DNA of 64,000 nt from Dyadobacter sandarakinus (lineage in GTDB: Bacteria; Bacteroidota; Bacteroidia; Cytophagales; Spirosomataceae): assembly GCF_016894445.1 (NCBI RefSeq), contig NZ_CP056775.1, positions 1,366,001 to 1,430,000 of the forward strand, in the 5' to 3' direction. Position 1 is the stretch's first letter; each line of letters begins with the position of its first letter. The notes beneath the pieces were generated by a model that saw nothing but the letters and a program-made list of their open reading frames with translations, searched no databases and had not been told where the DNA came from. The position numbers and the translations under genes are program-made. Positions 55,839 to 64,000 of the stretch are shown piece by piece.

Positions 55839-56858
55839 ATGAGCCAGACACCCGAAACTGTTCTGAAAGATATACGAAACAAGCGTTATAAACCCCTGTA
55901 CCTGTTGCATGGTGACGAGCCTTTTTACATTGACTCCATTGCGGAAGAACTTGAAAAAAGGATCGTTCCGGAATCTGAAAAGGGCTTTAATCAATTTGTG
56001 CTCTACGGAAAGGATACCGACGTGGCCGGCGTACTAAGCTATGCCCGGCGGTTTCCGTTTATGTCCGAGCGCCAGCTCATCATTGTCAAGGATGCTAACA
56101 AACTGGCAGGTATTGATCAGAAAGAGCAGCAGGCACGCCTGGAAGATTATGCATTAAACCCGCTTCAAAGTACCGTCCTGGTACTTTGCTTCAATGCAGC
56201 AGCGGATGAGCGGCGGTCGTATGTGAAAGCTTTTGATAAACATGGCGTAGCAGTACCTTCCAAGAAAATGTACGACAACAAGCTGCCTGAGTGGGTTACA
56301 GGCTTTTGCCAGAGTGAAGGGGTGAAAGTGAGCCCGAAAGCCGTACAGATGCTGGTTGATAACATTGGTAACGATCTGAAAAGGCTGGCTAATGAGATCC
56401 GGAAGATTATGGTGAACCTGCGGGTAGACGAGGGGATTGATGCCTCAGCCGTAGAGCGGTTTGTCGGCATCAGCAAGGAGTACAATGTATTTGAATTTCA
56501 AAAAGCATTGATGACCCGGGACGTGCTGAAAGCAAACCGCATAGCTTCTTATTTTTCGTCAAATCCCAAAGACAACCCGCTTACGCCCATCCTGATTATT
56601 TTGTTCGGGTTTTTTTCGAAAGTATTGCTGGTACACGCAAGCAAGGACAAATCTGAAAAGGTGCTGGCCTCGGAACTGTCTGTAAACCCATATTTCGTGA
56701 AGGATTACCTCGCTGCTGCCCGGAATTATCCGCTGCATAAGGCTGCGGATATCGTTCATTTTCTGAGAGATACTGATGCTCGTATGAAAGGTGTGGACGG
56801 TGTGTCCATCCCCGAGGGAGAGCTGCTGAAAGAACTCGTTTTTAAGATCCTACATTAA
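55839..56858 (+). CDS. holA: DNA polymerase III, delta subunit
   Basis: This is a 339-residue clamp-loader delta subunit that opens the beta sliding clamp. The opening KPLYLLHGDEPFYIDSIAEEL is the family hallmark, followed by LSYARRFPFMSERQLIIVKDANKL in domain I. The helical part holds LVDNIGNDLKRLANEIRKI and the C-terminal collar holds LAAARNYPLHKAADIVHFLRD. The degenerate Walker A expected for delta is consistent. The ATG at 55839 is clear. It is upstream of the AlkA-like gene by 51 bp. Confidence 0.95.
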   Translation: MSQTPETVLKDIRNKRYKPLYLLHGDEPFYIDSIAEELEKRIVPESEKGFNQFVLYGKDTDVAGVLSYARRFPFMSERQLIIVKDANKLAGIDQKEQQARLEDYALNPLQSTVLVLCFNAAADERRSYVKAFDKHGVAVPSKKMYDNKLPEWVTGFCQSEGVKVSPKAVQMLVDNIGNDLKRLANEIRKIMVNLRVDEGIDASAVERFVGISKEYNVFEFQKALMTRDVLKANRIASYFSSNPKDNPLTPILIILFGFFSKVLLVHASKDKSEKVLASELSVNPYFVKDYLAAARNYPLHKAADIVHFLRDTDARMKGVDGVSIPEGELLKELVFKILH

Positions 56859-56909
56859 AAAAAAGCATGGTCCGGGCCTGGTGCGGCAAGGCGGGCAGGT
56901 CATTTATAT

Positions 56910-57827
56910 ATGCAAGACGAAAATAAAATTTTAATCCCGACCCCGGCTTTGTTCAGTTTTGAGGAATGTGTCTGGTTCCTGGACAGGAATTATGACGATT
57001 GTCTCCATGTCATCAAAGAACAAACTGTTTATAAGTCAATTCATACAGGAAATGACATCGTACTCGTAGGTATCGAGCAAAATGGCAGCTTTTTGGAAGC
57101 CGATATCATTGCAGGCCCGGCCGGCGAGGCAGAGAAAAACCTGGTGGTCGCCTATATCAGGGAGTGGTTTGATATGGACCGGGACATTGAACCATTTTAC
57201 CATCTGCTGCAAACTGACGGCAGGCTGAGCTATATGGCAGAAAGGTACAAGGGGCTGCGGCTAATGGGGATCGCCAACCTTTTTGAGGCGATCTGCTGGA
57301 GTATTATCGGGCAGCAGATCAATCTGGCATTTGCATATAAGGTAAAGCGAAGCCTGATTGAACGCTTTGGAGAGGGCGTGACATTTGAAAATGAAACATT
57401 TTACACCTTTCCCGAACCCTCGGTACTGGCGGACGTACAGATGGAGGAATTGAAGTCCATGCAATTTTCCAGGCAAAAAGCCGAGTACCTGATCAATACA
57501 GCCAAAGCTTTCCGCGACGGGCTGATCAGCCGGGAAATGCTGGCAGCGCTTCCCGATTTTGAGGCACGTACAAAAGCATTGACCGCGCTGAAAGGTATAG
57601 GCGCGTGGACAGCCAATTATGTGCTGATGAAATCCATGCGGGAGCCGGGAGGTATTCCTCATGGTGATATCGGGTTGCTGAATGCACTGGAAAGCCATAA
57701 CATTATTCACGACCGTAAAGAGCAGGAGAGGATCAATGCATTGTTCAGCGCCTTCGAAGGGTGGGAGAGCTACCTCGTATTTTACCTGTGGAGAAGTCTG
57801 ACCGTCAGGCAGGGTGAGCCGGCCTGA
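56910..57827 (+). CDS. alkA: AlkA-like DNA-3-methyladenine glycosylase II
   Basis: This is a 305-residue HhH-GPD DNA glycosylase that removes alkylated bases. The N-terminal AlkA-type domain (about 1-110) is followed by LFEAICWSIIGQQINLAFAY and the helix-hairpin-helix ALKGIGAWTANYVLMKSM. The catalytic Asp is in PHGDIGL. There are no C-terminal iron-sulfur cysteines, which fits AlkA rather than EndoIII or MutY. The last codons and stop lie in a 10-bp-stem hairpin. It is convergent with the ABC transporter gene. Confidence 0.92.
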   Translation: MQDENKILIPTPALFSFEECVWFLDRNYDDCLHVIKEQTVYKSIHTGNDIVLVGIEQNGSFLEADIIAGPAGEAEKNLVVAYIREWFDMDRDIEPFYHLLQTDGRLSYMAERYKGLRLMGIANLFEAICWSIIGQQINLAFAYKVKRSLIERFGEGVTFENETFYTFPEPSVLADVQMEELKSMQFSRQKAEYLINTAKAFRDGLISREMLAALPDFEARTKALTALKGIGAWTANYVLMKSMREPGGIPHGDIGLLNALESHNIIHDRKEQERINALFSAFEGWESYLVFYLWRSLTVRQGEPA

Positions 57828-57831
57828 CGGT
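57801..57831. terminator. Hairpin spanning the alkA stop codon
   Basis: ACCGTCAGGC (57801-57810) and GCCTGACGGT (57822-57831) are perfectly complementary around an 11-nt loop; the stop codon is at 57825-57827. It sits just beyond the stop of the convergent ABC gene (57842) and may serve both transcripts. The U-run is weak. Confidence 0.6.
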
Positions 57832-57841
57832 GGTTAATATT

Positions 57842-59623
57842 TTACTGCGCCGCAACAAGCTGCTCATCTTTACGCTCCCCAATCTGCTGCCGCCACATGG
57901 CATAATACAGTCCTTTTTCGTCCAGTAGGTCGGAGTGACTGCCCATTTCCACGATCCTGCCTTTTTCAAGCACATAAATACGGTCTGCATGCATGATGGT
58001 AGACAGCCTGTGCGCGATCATGACCGTGATATGGGCCGATTGTTCTGTAATCTGGCGGATGGTGTTGGAAATTTCCTCCTCGGTAAGTGAATCGAGGGCG
58101 GATGTTGCCTCGTCAAAAATGATCAGGTTTGGTTCGCGTAGCAATGCCCTGGCAATAGACAGGCGCTGCCGCTCGCCCCCGGAAAGTTTCAGGCCGCCTT
58201 CACCGATCACGGTTTCAATGCCGTTTTCTGCGCGGGCCAGCAAGTTGTAGCAGGCGGCTTTCAGCAGCACGTCATGGATCATTTCGTCGGTCGCGGCCGG
58301 GTTTACAAACAGCAGGTTTTCCTTGATTGTACCTGAAAACAGCTGTGTATCCTGGGTGACAAAACCGATCTGGGATCTGATTTCATCAAAATCGACCGAA
58401 TTGCCATTGAAGTTGTTGTAGTAAACCGCGCCGGTAATCGGATGGTACAAGCCGACGAGCAGCTTAACAAGCGTCGTTTTACCCGAACCTGAGGGACCTA
58501 CAAATGCAATGGTTTCGCCACGCGTTACCTCAAAAGAAATGTCTTCCAATGCAGGGCGTGTCGCCGACTGATGCTGAAAACGCACATGTTCAAACCGCAG
58601 GGAATCGACTTCGCGAATTTGCTGAGGGTTAGCCGGCTTGGGCTCCACCGGACGTGCCAGCAGGGTCTGAAGGTTGACGAGAGAAGCTTCGGCCTCCCGG
58701 TACGACAGGATCACATTGCCCAGTTCCTGCAGAGGTCCAAAAATGAAAAATGAATAAAACTGCATCATCATCATTTGTCCCACGGTGATTTTGTCGTGAA
58801 ATACAAAAAACAGGAGTGTAAACATGATGCATTGCTGCAGGAAGTTGACGAACGTACCCTGTATAAAGCTGATCGAGCGGATGCTGCGGACCTTTTTCAG
58901 TTCGAGTTTCAGGATCTTAAAGGTTGTGGTGTTCAGGCGGCTGATCTCCTGCTGCGTCAGCCCAAGACTTTTTACGAGTTCGATGTTCCGGAGCGACTCG
59001 GTCGTGGAGCCCGCCAGCGCAGTTGTATCACGCACAATGGTTTTCTGAATCACCTTGATCCTGCGGCTAAGCACGCTGGTCAGCAGTGCCAGCACGATGG
59101 AACCTCCCAGGTAAATCAGCGGCAGCATGGGGCTGAGCCGGAAAGCGATGATCGTAACAAAAACAATTCCGACGAGGGTGGCAAAAAGTACGTTTACGAA
59201 GCTGGTGATAAACTTTTCACAATCAGCACGCACTTTCTGCAGCACGGAGAGGGTTTCGCCGCTGCGCTGGTCTTCAAAGTCCTGAAACGGAAGCCGCAAG
59301 GCGTGGCGCAGCCCGTCGGTGTACAGGTTTGCGCCAAACTTTTGTATCACTACGTTGACCACATAATCCTGGAAAGCCTTGGCAATCCGGGACACCATGG
59401 CCACGCCGATGATCATCAGCAGGCCGACAGAAATCCCTTTAAAAAACTCGTCGCCCATATCCTTTGTGCGGAAAGAGGCAGCTTTATTGGCAAACGGGTC
59501 AATGATGTAGTTCCCGAGAATGTAGGGATTAAGGAGCGAAAAAATCTGGTTGACAGCGGCGAGCAGGAGGGCAATGAAAATAAGGCCCTTATACCTGCTC
59601 AGGTATTGGAGTAGTAACTTCAT
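57842..59623 (-). CDS. ABC transporter, fused permease and ATP-binding subunits (exporter type)
   Basis: This is a 593-residue half-transporter working as a homodimer or heterodimer. The transmembrane domain (about 1-310) has six predicted helices, among them LIFIALLLAAVNQIFSL and GLLMIIGVAMVSRIA. The ATPase domain (about 335-575) has Walker A VGPSGSGKTTLVKLL, the signature LSGGERQRLSIARAL, Walker B NLIIFDEATSALD and the His switch in IAHRLSTI. It is an MsbA/MdlB-like exporter; substrate unknown. The ATG at 59623 is clear. It is convergent with alkA. Confidence 0.94.
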   Translation of the reverse strand: MKLLLQYLSRYKGLIFIALLLAAVNQIFSLLNPYILGNYIIDPFANKAASFRTKDMGDEFFKGISVGLLMIIGVAMVSRIAKAFQDYVVNVVIQKFGANLYTDGLRHALRLPFQDFEDQRSGETLSVLQKVRADCEKFITSFVNVLFATLVGIVFVTIIAFRLSPMLPLIYLGGSIVLALLTSVLSRRIKVIQKTIVRDTTALAGSTTESLRNIELVKSLGLTQQEISRLNTTTFKILKLELKKVRSIRSISFIQGTFVNFLQQCIMFTLLFFVFHDKITVGQMMMMQFYSFFIFGPLQELGNVILSYREAEASLVNLQTLLARPVEPKPANPQQIREVDSLRFEHVRFQHQSATRPALEDISFEVTRGETIAFVGPSGSGKTTLVKLLVGLYHPITGAVYYNNFNGNSVDFDEIRSQIGFVTQDTQLFSGTIKENLLFVNPAATDEMIHDVLLKAACYNLLARAENGIETVIGEGGLKLSGGERQRLSIARALLREPNLIIFDEATSALDSLTEEEISNTIRQITEQSAHITVMIAHRLSTIMHADRIYVLEKGRIVEMGSHSDLLDEKGLYYAMWRQQIGERKDEQLVAAQ

Positions 59624-59744
59624 ATCATGTACGGTGGTTCTTGTGGCGGACTTACTTAGTGCAAACTGAATTTGCCGGGATTTAATTCAGGAATCCGGCA
59701 AAAAGGAAGGGGGAGCCGGAGAATGGTATGCAACCATCATATAT

Positions 59745-59772
59745 GAAAAAAGCCGCCCGGAAAGGAGCGGCT
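59745..59772 (-). terminator. Intrinsic terminator of tRNA-Met
   Basis: AGCCGC (59751-59756) pairs with GCGGCT (59767-59772) around a 10-nt loop. On the minus strand a six-U run follows. It begins 8 bp beyond the 3' end of the tRNA. Confidence 0.88.
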
Positions 59773-59780
59773 CTGACTTG

Positions 59781-59854
59781 TAGCGGGGAGCAGGATCGAA
59801 CTGCCGACCTTAGGGTTATGAATCCTACGCTCTAACCATCTGAGCTACCCCGCC
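59781..59854 (-). tRNA. tRNA-Met (anticodon CAU)
   Basis: This 74-nt cloverleaf is on the minus strand. The acceptor arm is GGCGGGG/CCCCGCU with A73, the D-arm is GCUC/GAGC, the anticodon loop is UUCAUAA, and the T-arm has CUGC around UUCGAUC. CCA is not encoded. The 1-72 pair is G-U, and the anticodon stem lacks the three G-C pairs of the initiator, so it is an elongator-type tRNA. The anticodon stem has one A-C mismatch (31-39). CAU also occurs in tRNA-Ile2 (lysidine-modified), which I cannot fully exclude. Confidence 0.95.
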
Positions 59855-59868
59855 GTGTAATTGTGGTG

Positions 59869-59900
59869 CAAAAGTATGTTAAATTATCTGAGTACACAAA
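59869..59900 (-). promoter_or_regulatory. Promoter of tRNA-Met (TTTG-N20-TACTTTTG)
   Basis: On the minus strand TTTG (59897-59900) is followed after exactly 20 bp by TACTTTTG (59869-59876), the full Bacteroidota housekeeping consensus (-33 TTTG, -7 TAnnTTTG). The implied transcription start is about 8 nt upstream of the mature tRNA. Confidence 0.82.
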
Positions 59901-60044
59901 ACGTTTTTTCTAAATTTCAGTTCAGAAACGTACAAACCCCAGAGATTAAAAACCTTAGCGCGGGATTTTATTATGGATTTATGCTATATTACAACTTTTA
60001 CAACGGCCCGCCACTCGGACCATCCCTTTATCATTGAAGCAGGT

Positions 60045-60437
60045 ATGGAAAAATATAAATTTGTAATAGAGTTTGAATTAAGATCTTCCCCAAAAGTACT
60101 GTTTCCCTATATTTCTACACCCTCGGGGCTTGAACAATGGTTTGCTGAAAAAGTCACTGTCCTGCCCGATCACCGATTTGATTTCCAGTGGGACGGTGAC
60201 AGCCACATTGCCCGTCAGACCAGCCTCAGGATAAATAAAGCCGTCCGTTTTGACTTTGAAAATACCAGTGACAACAACACGGACAATAACCATCTGGAAC
60301 TAAAACTGGAAGTAAGCGAGTTAACCCAGACGACCTTTTTACGCGTAATTGATTACTCCTTCGTTAAAGATCAGGAAGAGCTCAGGACGCTGTGGTTGGG
60401 GTTTATGGATAATCTTAGAGAAATAGTAGGTAGTTAA
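60045..60437 (+). CDS. START-like domain protein
   Basis: This 130-residue helix-grip protein has the START-like fold (KFVIEFELRSSPKVLFPYIS, GLEQWFAEKVTVLPD, LRTLWLGFMDNLREIV). I use the ATG at 60045 (MEKYKF) rather than the one at 59973, which adds 24 residues unlike the family. Its TAA stop and the ATG of the LptF/G-like gene overlap by one base, so the two are translationally coupled. In Bacteroidota this gene often precedes the permease, suggesting a role in lipid or lipopolysaccharide handling; the exact function is unknown. Confidence 0.87.
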   Translation: MEKYKFVIEFELRSSPKVLFPYISTPSGLEQWFAEKVTVLPDHRFDFQWDGDSHIARQTSLRINKAVRFDFENTSDNNTDNNHLELKLEVSELTQTTFLRVIDYSFVKDQEELRTLWLGFMDNLREIVGS

Positions 60438-61933
60438 TGAAAAAGCTGGATAAGCTTATTTTAAAGACGTTCTGGGGACCGTTCGTGATTACGATGTCGG
60501 TAGTGGTATTTGTGTTTTTGATGAAAATCATGATTTTCTATATCGATGATTTTGTGTCAAAAGACCTGGCTCTGACTGACTACGCGCAGCTATTTTTCTT
60601 CTTCAGCCTGATTACGGTTCCTACTGCATTGCCGCTGGCCATGTTGCTCTCTTCGCTGATGGCGTTTGGTAATTTAGGTGAGTTTTTCGAGCTCACGGCT
60701 ATTAAAAGTGCGGGAATTTCGATTGTACGGGCTATGGCGCCCTTGTTTATCGTGGCTGTGGGCATCAGCATTTTTTCCTTTTTCTTCAATGACCGTATAT
60801 CTCCCTGGGCCAATCTGAAAGGGTATAGTTTGCTTTACGACATCAAAACAGCCAAAGCCACACTGAAAATCAAGGAAGGTATCTTTTACAATGATCTTCC
60901 GGGTTTCAGCATTAAGGTGGATCAGAAAGAAGAAAACGGGCGTCTGAAAGGTATGGTGATTTACAAGCACAGCAACCGCTCGTATGAATACGGAAATACA
61001 GAGGTAATTCTGGCCGACTCAGGACGGATGTATGCCATTAACAATAACCGCTACCTGGTGATTGAGCTGTACAATGGTACCCGCTATACAGACCAGGTGA
61101 GCAACAATTCCCGACCCGTGTACATGTCGGTGGCAGGCGCTAAACCCGTGTACTCTAATTTCAGCAGGAACTCATTTATGCATTACCGGCTGACGGAAAG
61201 TCTGGCTTCGTTCGGTATGAAAAGGACGGATGAAGGACAGTTCAAGTACCATGAGTTTATGAAAAACATCAATGATCTGAACCAGACTACCGACTCCCTG
61301 AGAACGTCGTATATAGAGACCCGGAAAAATCTGGTACCCAGCAGTCAGCAATATTATTCCTACAATTACAAGGATGGCACGGACAAGACGCTAAAAAGCG
61401 GGCCGTGGATCGATTCCTTGCTGAACAAGCCTGTGTCCGACAGTTTGAAAAAAGAAATCCTGAGCAATTCTAAGGCAGCTGTCACTAGCATGACGGGTTT
61501 TTTGAAGTCACAGACGGAATACCTTGAAACAAAGCTGAAAGACGCCAATAAATATGAACTTGAAAAGCACCACAAATACACCCAGGCACTTTCCTGCCTG
61601 ATCATGTTCCTGATTGGCGCACCGCTTGGGGCAATCATCAAAAAAGGTGGTTTTGGTGTGCCGGTGTTAATTTCCATTATCTTTTTCATCCTGCTTTATG
61701 TATTTACGATTCAGGGGGATAAATGGGTGAAAGAAGGACTGGTAGCGGTGCCGGTAGGAGCCTGGCTGGCCAATACCATACTCGGACTTGCCGGTATTTA
61801 CTTTGTGGACCGCGCCAGGAGTGATTCAAGATTGTTTGAAAAGGACGTGTACCAGATGTACTTCCGCAGAATTAAGTCGTACCTCATCAGTAGATTTAGT
61901 AAAAAGGAGCTTATCCAAGCATACGAAAATTAA
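60437..61933 (+). CDS. LptF/LptG-family lipopolysaccharide export permease
   Basis: This is a 498-residue inner-membrane YjgP/YjgQ-family protein. The N-terminal membrane segments (WGPFVITMSVVVFVFLMKI; LFFFFSLITVPTALPLAMLL; FIVAVGISIFSFFF) are followed by a periplasmic beta-jellyroll (about 140-370). Further helices end the chain (ALSCLIMFLIGAPLGAII; LISIIFFILLYVFTI; VAVPVGAWLANTILGLAG). It works with an LptB ATPase to move LPS to the outer membrane. I cannot assign it to LptF or LptG by sequence alone. It overlaps the START-like gene by one base. Confidence 0.92.
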   Translation: MKKLDKLILKTFWGPFVITMSVVVFVFLMKIMIFYIDDFVSKDLALTDYAQLFFFFSLITVPTALPLAMLLSSLMAFGNLGEFFELTAIKSAGISIVRAMAPLFIVAVGISIFSFFFNDRISPWANLKGYSLLYDIKTAKATLKIKEGIFYNDLPGFSIKVDQKEENGRLKGMVIYKHSNRSYEYGNTEVILADSGRMYAINNNRYLVIELYNGTRYTDQVSNNSRPVYMSVAGAKPVYSNFSRNSFMHYRLTESLASFGMKRTDEGQFKYHEFMKNINDLNQTTDSLRTSYIETRKNLVPSSQQYYSYNYKDGTDKTLKSGPWIDSLLNKPVSDSLKKEILSNSKAAVTSMTGFLKSQTEYLETKLKDANKYELEKHHKYTQALSCLIMFLIGAPLGAIIKKGGFGVPVLISIIFFILLYVFTIQGDKWVKEGLVAVPVGAWLANTILGLAGIYFVDRARSDSRLFEKDVYQMYFRRIKSYLISRFSKKELIQAYEN

Positions 61934-61957
61934 ATTTTTTAAATAAGTATAAAAGCG

Positions 61958-61965
61958 TAATTTTG
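61958..61965 (+). promoter_or_regulatory. Putative -7 box of rpsO (TAATTTTG)
   Basis: TAATTTTG matches TAnnTTTG and lies 64 bp upstream of the rpsO ATG. A run of six T residues at 61935-61940 sits near the expected -33 position but lacks the G. The leader would be about 57 nt, long enough for autoregulation by S15. Confidence 0.5.
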
Positions 61966-62029
61966 CAACCTTATTTGCAGCAGGGTGCTGTTAAATTATA
62001 CTTTTTCATATTAATCTGTTGTTACAATC

Positions 62030-62305
62030 ATGTATTTAACCGCGGAAAAGAAGAGAGACATCTTCGAATCTAAAGGGTTTAAGAAAGAAGGCGGAGACAC
62101 TGGTTCTGCCGAATCCCAAATTGCTCTATTTACGTACCGTATCAATTATCTGAACGAGCACCTTAAAACGCACAAGAAAGACAATGATACCCGGTTGGGG
62201 CTGTTGAAAATGGTAGGAAAGCGCAGAAGATTGCTTGATTACCTCTACAAAAAAGACGTCAACCGCTATCGTGCGATTATTGCCGAGCTTAACATACGTA
62301 AGTAA
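62030..62305 (+). CDS. rpsO: 30S ribosomal protein S15
   Basis: This is a 91-residue ribosomal protein that binds the central domain of 16S rRNA. The family pattern is clear: [30 protein letters not shown] (in overlapping helices), [19 protein letters not shown], and [12 protein letters not shown] at the end. The length matches the usual 88-91 residues. It is followed by a strong hairpin terminator and then pnp, the same order as in enterobacteria. Confidence 0.98.
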   Translation: MYLTAEKKRDIFESKGFKKEGGDTGSAESQIALFTYRINYLNEHLKTHKKDNDTRLGLLKMVGKRRRLLDYLYKKDVNRYRAIIAELNIRK

Positions 62306-62310
62306 TTCAA

Positions 62311-62351
62311 AAATCAGGGAACTTCAATCAATGAAAGTTCCCTGATTTTTT
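62311..62351 (+). terminator. Intrinsic terminator between rpsO and pnp
   Basis: AAATCAGGGAACTT (62311-62324) pairs with AAGTTCCCTGATTT (62335-62348) over 14 bp around a 10-nt loop, followed by a T-run to 62351. It should end most rpsO transcripts; read-through would add pnp. Confidence 0.93.
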
Positions 62352-62419
62352 GCGGAAAAAGACAAAACAATCCGGAGCGCTGATCCAGCGTTTCACAGCT
62401 ACAAAAAATCAACTACTTT

Positions 62420-64000
62420 ATGCTCTTTAATATAGTTACGAAAACTATACCCCTTCCGGACGGACGGGAAATCACCATTGAAACAGGAAAATTAGCTAAA
62501 CAAGCCGACGGTTCGGTTGTGGTACGGCTAGGTAATACCATGCTGCTGGCCACTGTTGTCGCTAATAAAGATATTAAAGAAGGTGTCGACTTCCTGCCTT
62601 TGTCTGTGGACTATCAGGAAAAGTTTGCTTCTGCCGGACGTATTCCCGGAAGCTTCCAGCGTCGCGAAGGAAAACTGTCGGACCATGAAGTGCTTACCAG
62701 CCGCCTCGTAGACCGTGTTTTGCGGCCTTTGTTCCCTGAGGATTACCACGCTGAGGTACAGGTGAACATTCTCCTAATTTCTGCTGACGCGAATGCATTG
62801 CCTGATGCACTTGCTGCGCTTGCGGCTTCTGCTGCACTGGCTGCTTCCGATATTCCTTTCAATGGACCGGTTTCGGAGGTGCGTGTGGCGAAAATCAATG
62901 GAGAGTACGTGATCAATCCGGGTACTGAGGCCCTGGTTAATGCGACCCTTGATCTGATGGTAGGTGCTACCTATGACGACATTGCCATGGTAGAAGGCGA
63001 AATGGATGAAGTTACCGAAGAAGAGGTAATAGAAGCGCTGAAAGTAGCGCATGGCGTCATTAAAGATCAGTGCCAGGCTTTGAAAGAGTTTGAAACTGAA
63101 GTTGGCAAGACACAAAAAAGAGAATACATAGGCGACCCGACCGATGCGGAGCTTGAAGCACGGGTACGCGCATTTGCATATGATAAAATATATGCAGTTG
63201 CTCAGCAGGGATCATCCAACAAGCAGGTTCGTAAAGAAGGATTTAAAGCAGTTTGGGAAGAATTCCTGACTACGATCGGTGAAGAGGAAGTAGTGAGCGC
63301 CTCGCTTGCAAAACGCTACTTTAATGATCTGGTATGGGAAGCTTCGCGCCGGCTTGTGCTGGATGAAAGAACCCGTCTTGACGGTCGTAAGCTTGATGAA
63401 ATCCGTCCGATTGCTTCGGAAGTTGATTTTCTTCCGAACGCACATGGTTCAGCACTTTTTACGCGTGGTGAAACCCAATCGCTGACTACTGTGACACTGG
63501 GTACCAAAAATGACGAGCAGATCGTAGATACCCCATTGAAATACGGATACAGCAAATTCCTGCTGCATTATAACTTTCCCGGATTCTCAACCGGTGAAGT
63601 AAAGCCAAACCGCGGCCCTGGCCGTCGTGAAGTAGGACACGGGAACCTGGCGCTTCGTGCACTGAAAAAGGTGCTTCCTGTTGCTGAGGATAATCCTTAT
63701 ACAATCCGTATCGTTTCCGATATTCTTGAGTCAAACGGTTCATCATCGATGGCTACTGTTTGCGCGGGGTCACTGGCTTTGATGGACTCCGGTCTGAAAG
63801 TGAAAGCACCTGTATCAGGCATTGCGATGGGATTGATCTCAGATGCAGCTACCGGCAAATATGCGGTACTTTCCGACATCCTTGGCGATGAAGATCACCT
63901 GGGTGACATGGACTTTAAAGTAACCGGTACGGAAAAAGGGATTACGGCTTGCCAGATGGATATGAAGGTAAATGGTTTGTCCTACGAGGTGCTTACAGAA
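62420..64000 (+). CDS. pnp: Polynucleotide phosphorylase (5' part; runs off the window)
   Basis: The first 527 codons of PNPase are present, and the reading frame is open to the edge. PNPase is a phosphorolytic 3'-5' exoribonuclease of the RNA degradosome type. The first RNase PH domain (about 1-145) holds [12 protein letters not shown] and [20 protein letters not shown]. The helical middle domain follows (about 150-300). The second RNase PH domain starts at [20 protein letters not shown] and includes [26 protein letters not shown] and [18 protein letters not shown]. The KH and S1 domains would be beyond the window. The start is the ATG at 62420 ([16 protein letters not shown]). Confidence 0.96.
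   Translation, partial: MLFNIVTKTIPLPDGREITIETGKLAKQADGSVVVRLGNTMLLATVVANKDIKEGVDFLPLSVDYQEKFASAGRIPGSFQRREGKLSDHEVLTSRLVDRVLRPLFPEDYHAEVQVNILLISADANALPDALAALAASAALAASDIPFNGPVSEVRVAKINGEYVINPGTEALVNATLDLMVGATYDDIAMVEGEMDEVTEEEVIEALKVAHGVIKDQCQALKEFETEVGKTQKREYIGDPTDAELEARVRAFAYDKIYAVAQQGSSNKQVRKEGFKAVWEEFLTTIGEEEVVSASLAKRYFNDLVWEASRRLVLDERTRLDGRKLDEIRPIASEVDFLPNAHGSALFTRGETQSLTTVTLGTKNDEQIVDTPLKYGYSKFLLHYNFPGFSTGEVKPNRGPGRREVGHGNLALRALKKVLPVAEDNPYTIRIVSDILESNGSSSMATVCAGSLALMDSGLKVKAPVSGIAMGLISDAATGKYAVLSDILGDEDHLGDMDFKVTGTEKGITACQMDMKVNGLSYEVLTE

Noticed and set aside
59781-59854. Initiator tRNA-fMet
   Set aside because: It lacks the C1-A72 mismatch and the three consecutive G-C pairs at the base of the anticodon stem expected of an initiator.

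Overview
This window looks like chromosomal DNA of a Bacteroidota (order Cytophagales), most like a Spirosomataceae/Dyadobacter-type genome. The grounds are three SusC-type TonB-linked receptors, two SusD lipoproteins, a FecR/ECF-sigma pair, a gliding/T9SS C-terminal domain protein, a T9SS-sorted M43 protease, few Shine-Dalgarno sequences, and -7 boxes of the TAnnTTTG type. The genus is an inference. I see no rRNA, IS element, prophage, CRISPR array or recognisable defence island.

Layout. 0-5.6 kb (minus strand): an ECF sigma factor, its FecR anti-sigma factor and an STN-containing SusC receptor form a trans-envelope signalling cassette. 5.8-9.6 kb: a two-gene secreted module, a PA14/LamG-like protein followed by a glucose/sorbosone-dehydrogenase-type propeller fused to an azurin domain. 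9.7-10.6 kb: a stand-alone LuxR-type HTH protein and a lipoprotein with an eight-cysteine tail. 10.8-15.6 kb: a SusC/SusD pair. 16-25.9 kb: polA, an S9 peptidase lipoprotein, a repeat-rich gap, metY, a WYL regulator with an LLM flavin oxidoreductase, and a DUF2147 protein. 26.3-36.9 kb: a soluble GAF histidine kinase, three SRPBCC proteins, an RsmB-like methyltransferase, DoxX, ThuA, Tex, a phosphate-selective-type porin and an NAD(P)-binding protein. 37-42.2 kb: a second SusC/SusD pair. 42.5-45.2 kb: a repeat array and a large gliding/T9SS-type surface protein. 45.3-64 kb is mostly housekeeping: rlmD, dnaB, phoH, M43 protease, comEC, a DUF922 protease, dCMP deaminase, slyD, acpH-like, holA, an AlkA-like glycosylase, an ABC exporter, tRNA-Met(CAU), a START-like protein with an LptF/G permease, rpsO and the start of pnp.

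The most unusual structure is in the intergenic DNA rather than in a gene cluster. Degenerate 4/8-bp repeats rich in TGA abut gene 3' ends and supply the stop codons of three genes (S9 peptidase, metY, dCMP deaminase). At two convergent gene pairs they are arranged as mirror images. A separate palindromic element, core CTTCGACTCCGCTCAGGG, occurs in two loci, each with one inverted copy followed by four direct copies. Other points for a second look are a nested 49-nt palindrome at 36137-36185, a perfect 10-bp inverted repeat at the start codon of the LLM gene, and the HTH/Cys-rich lipoprotein pair. I found no gene cluster that I can defend as a wholly new system.
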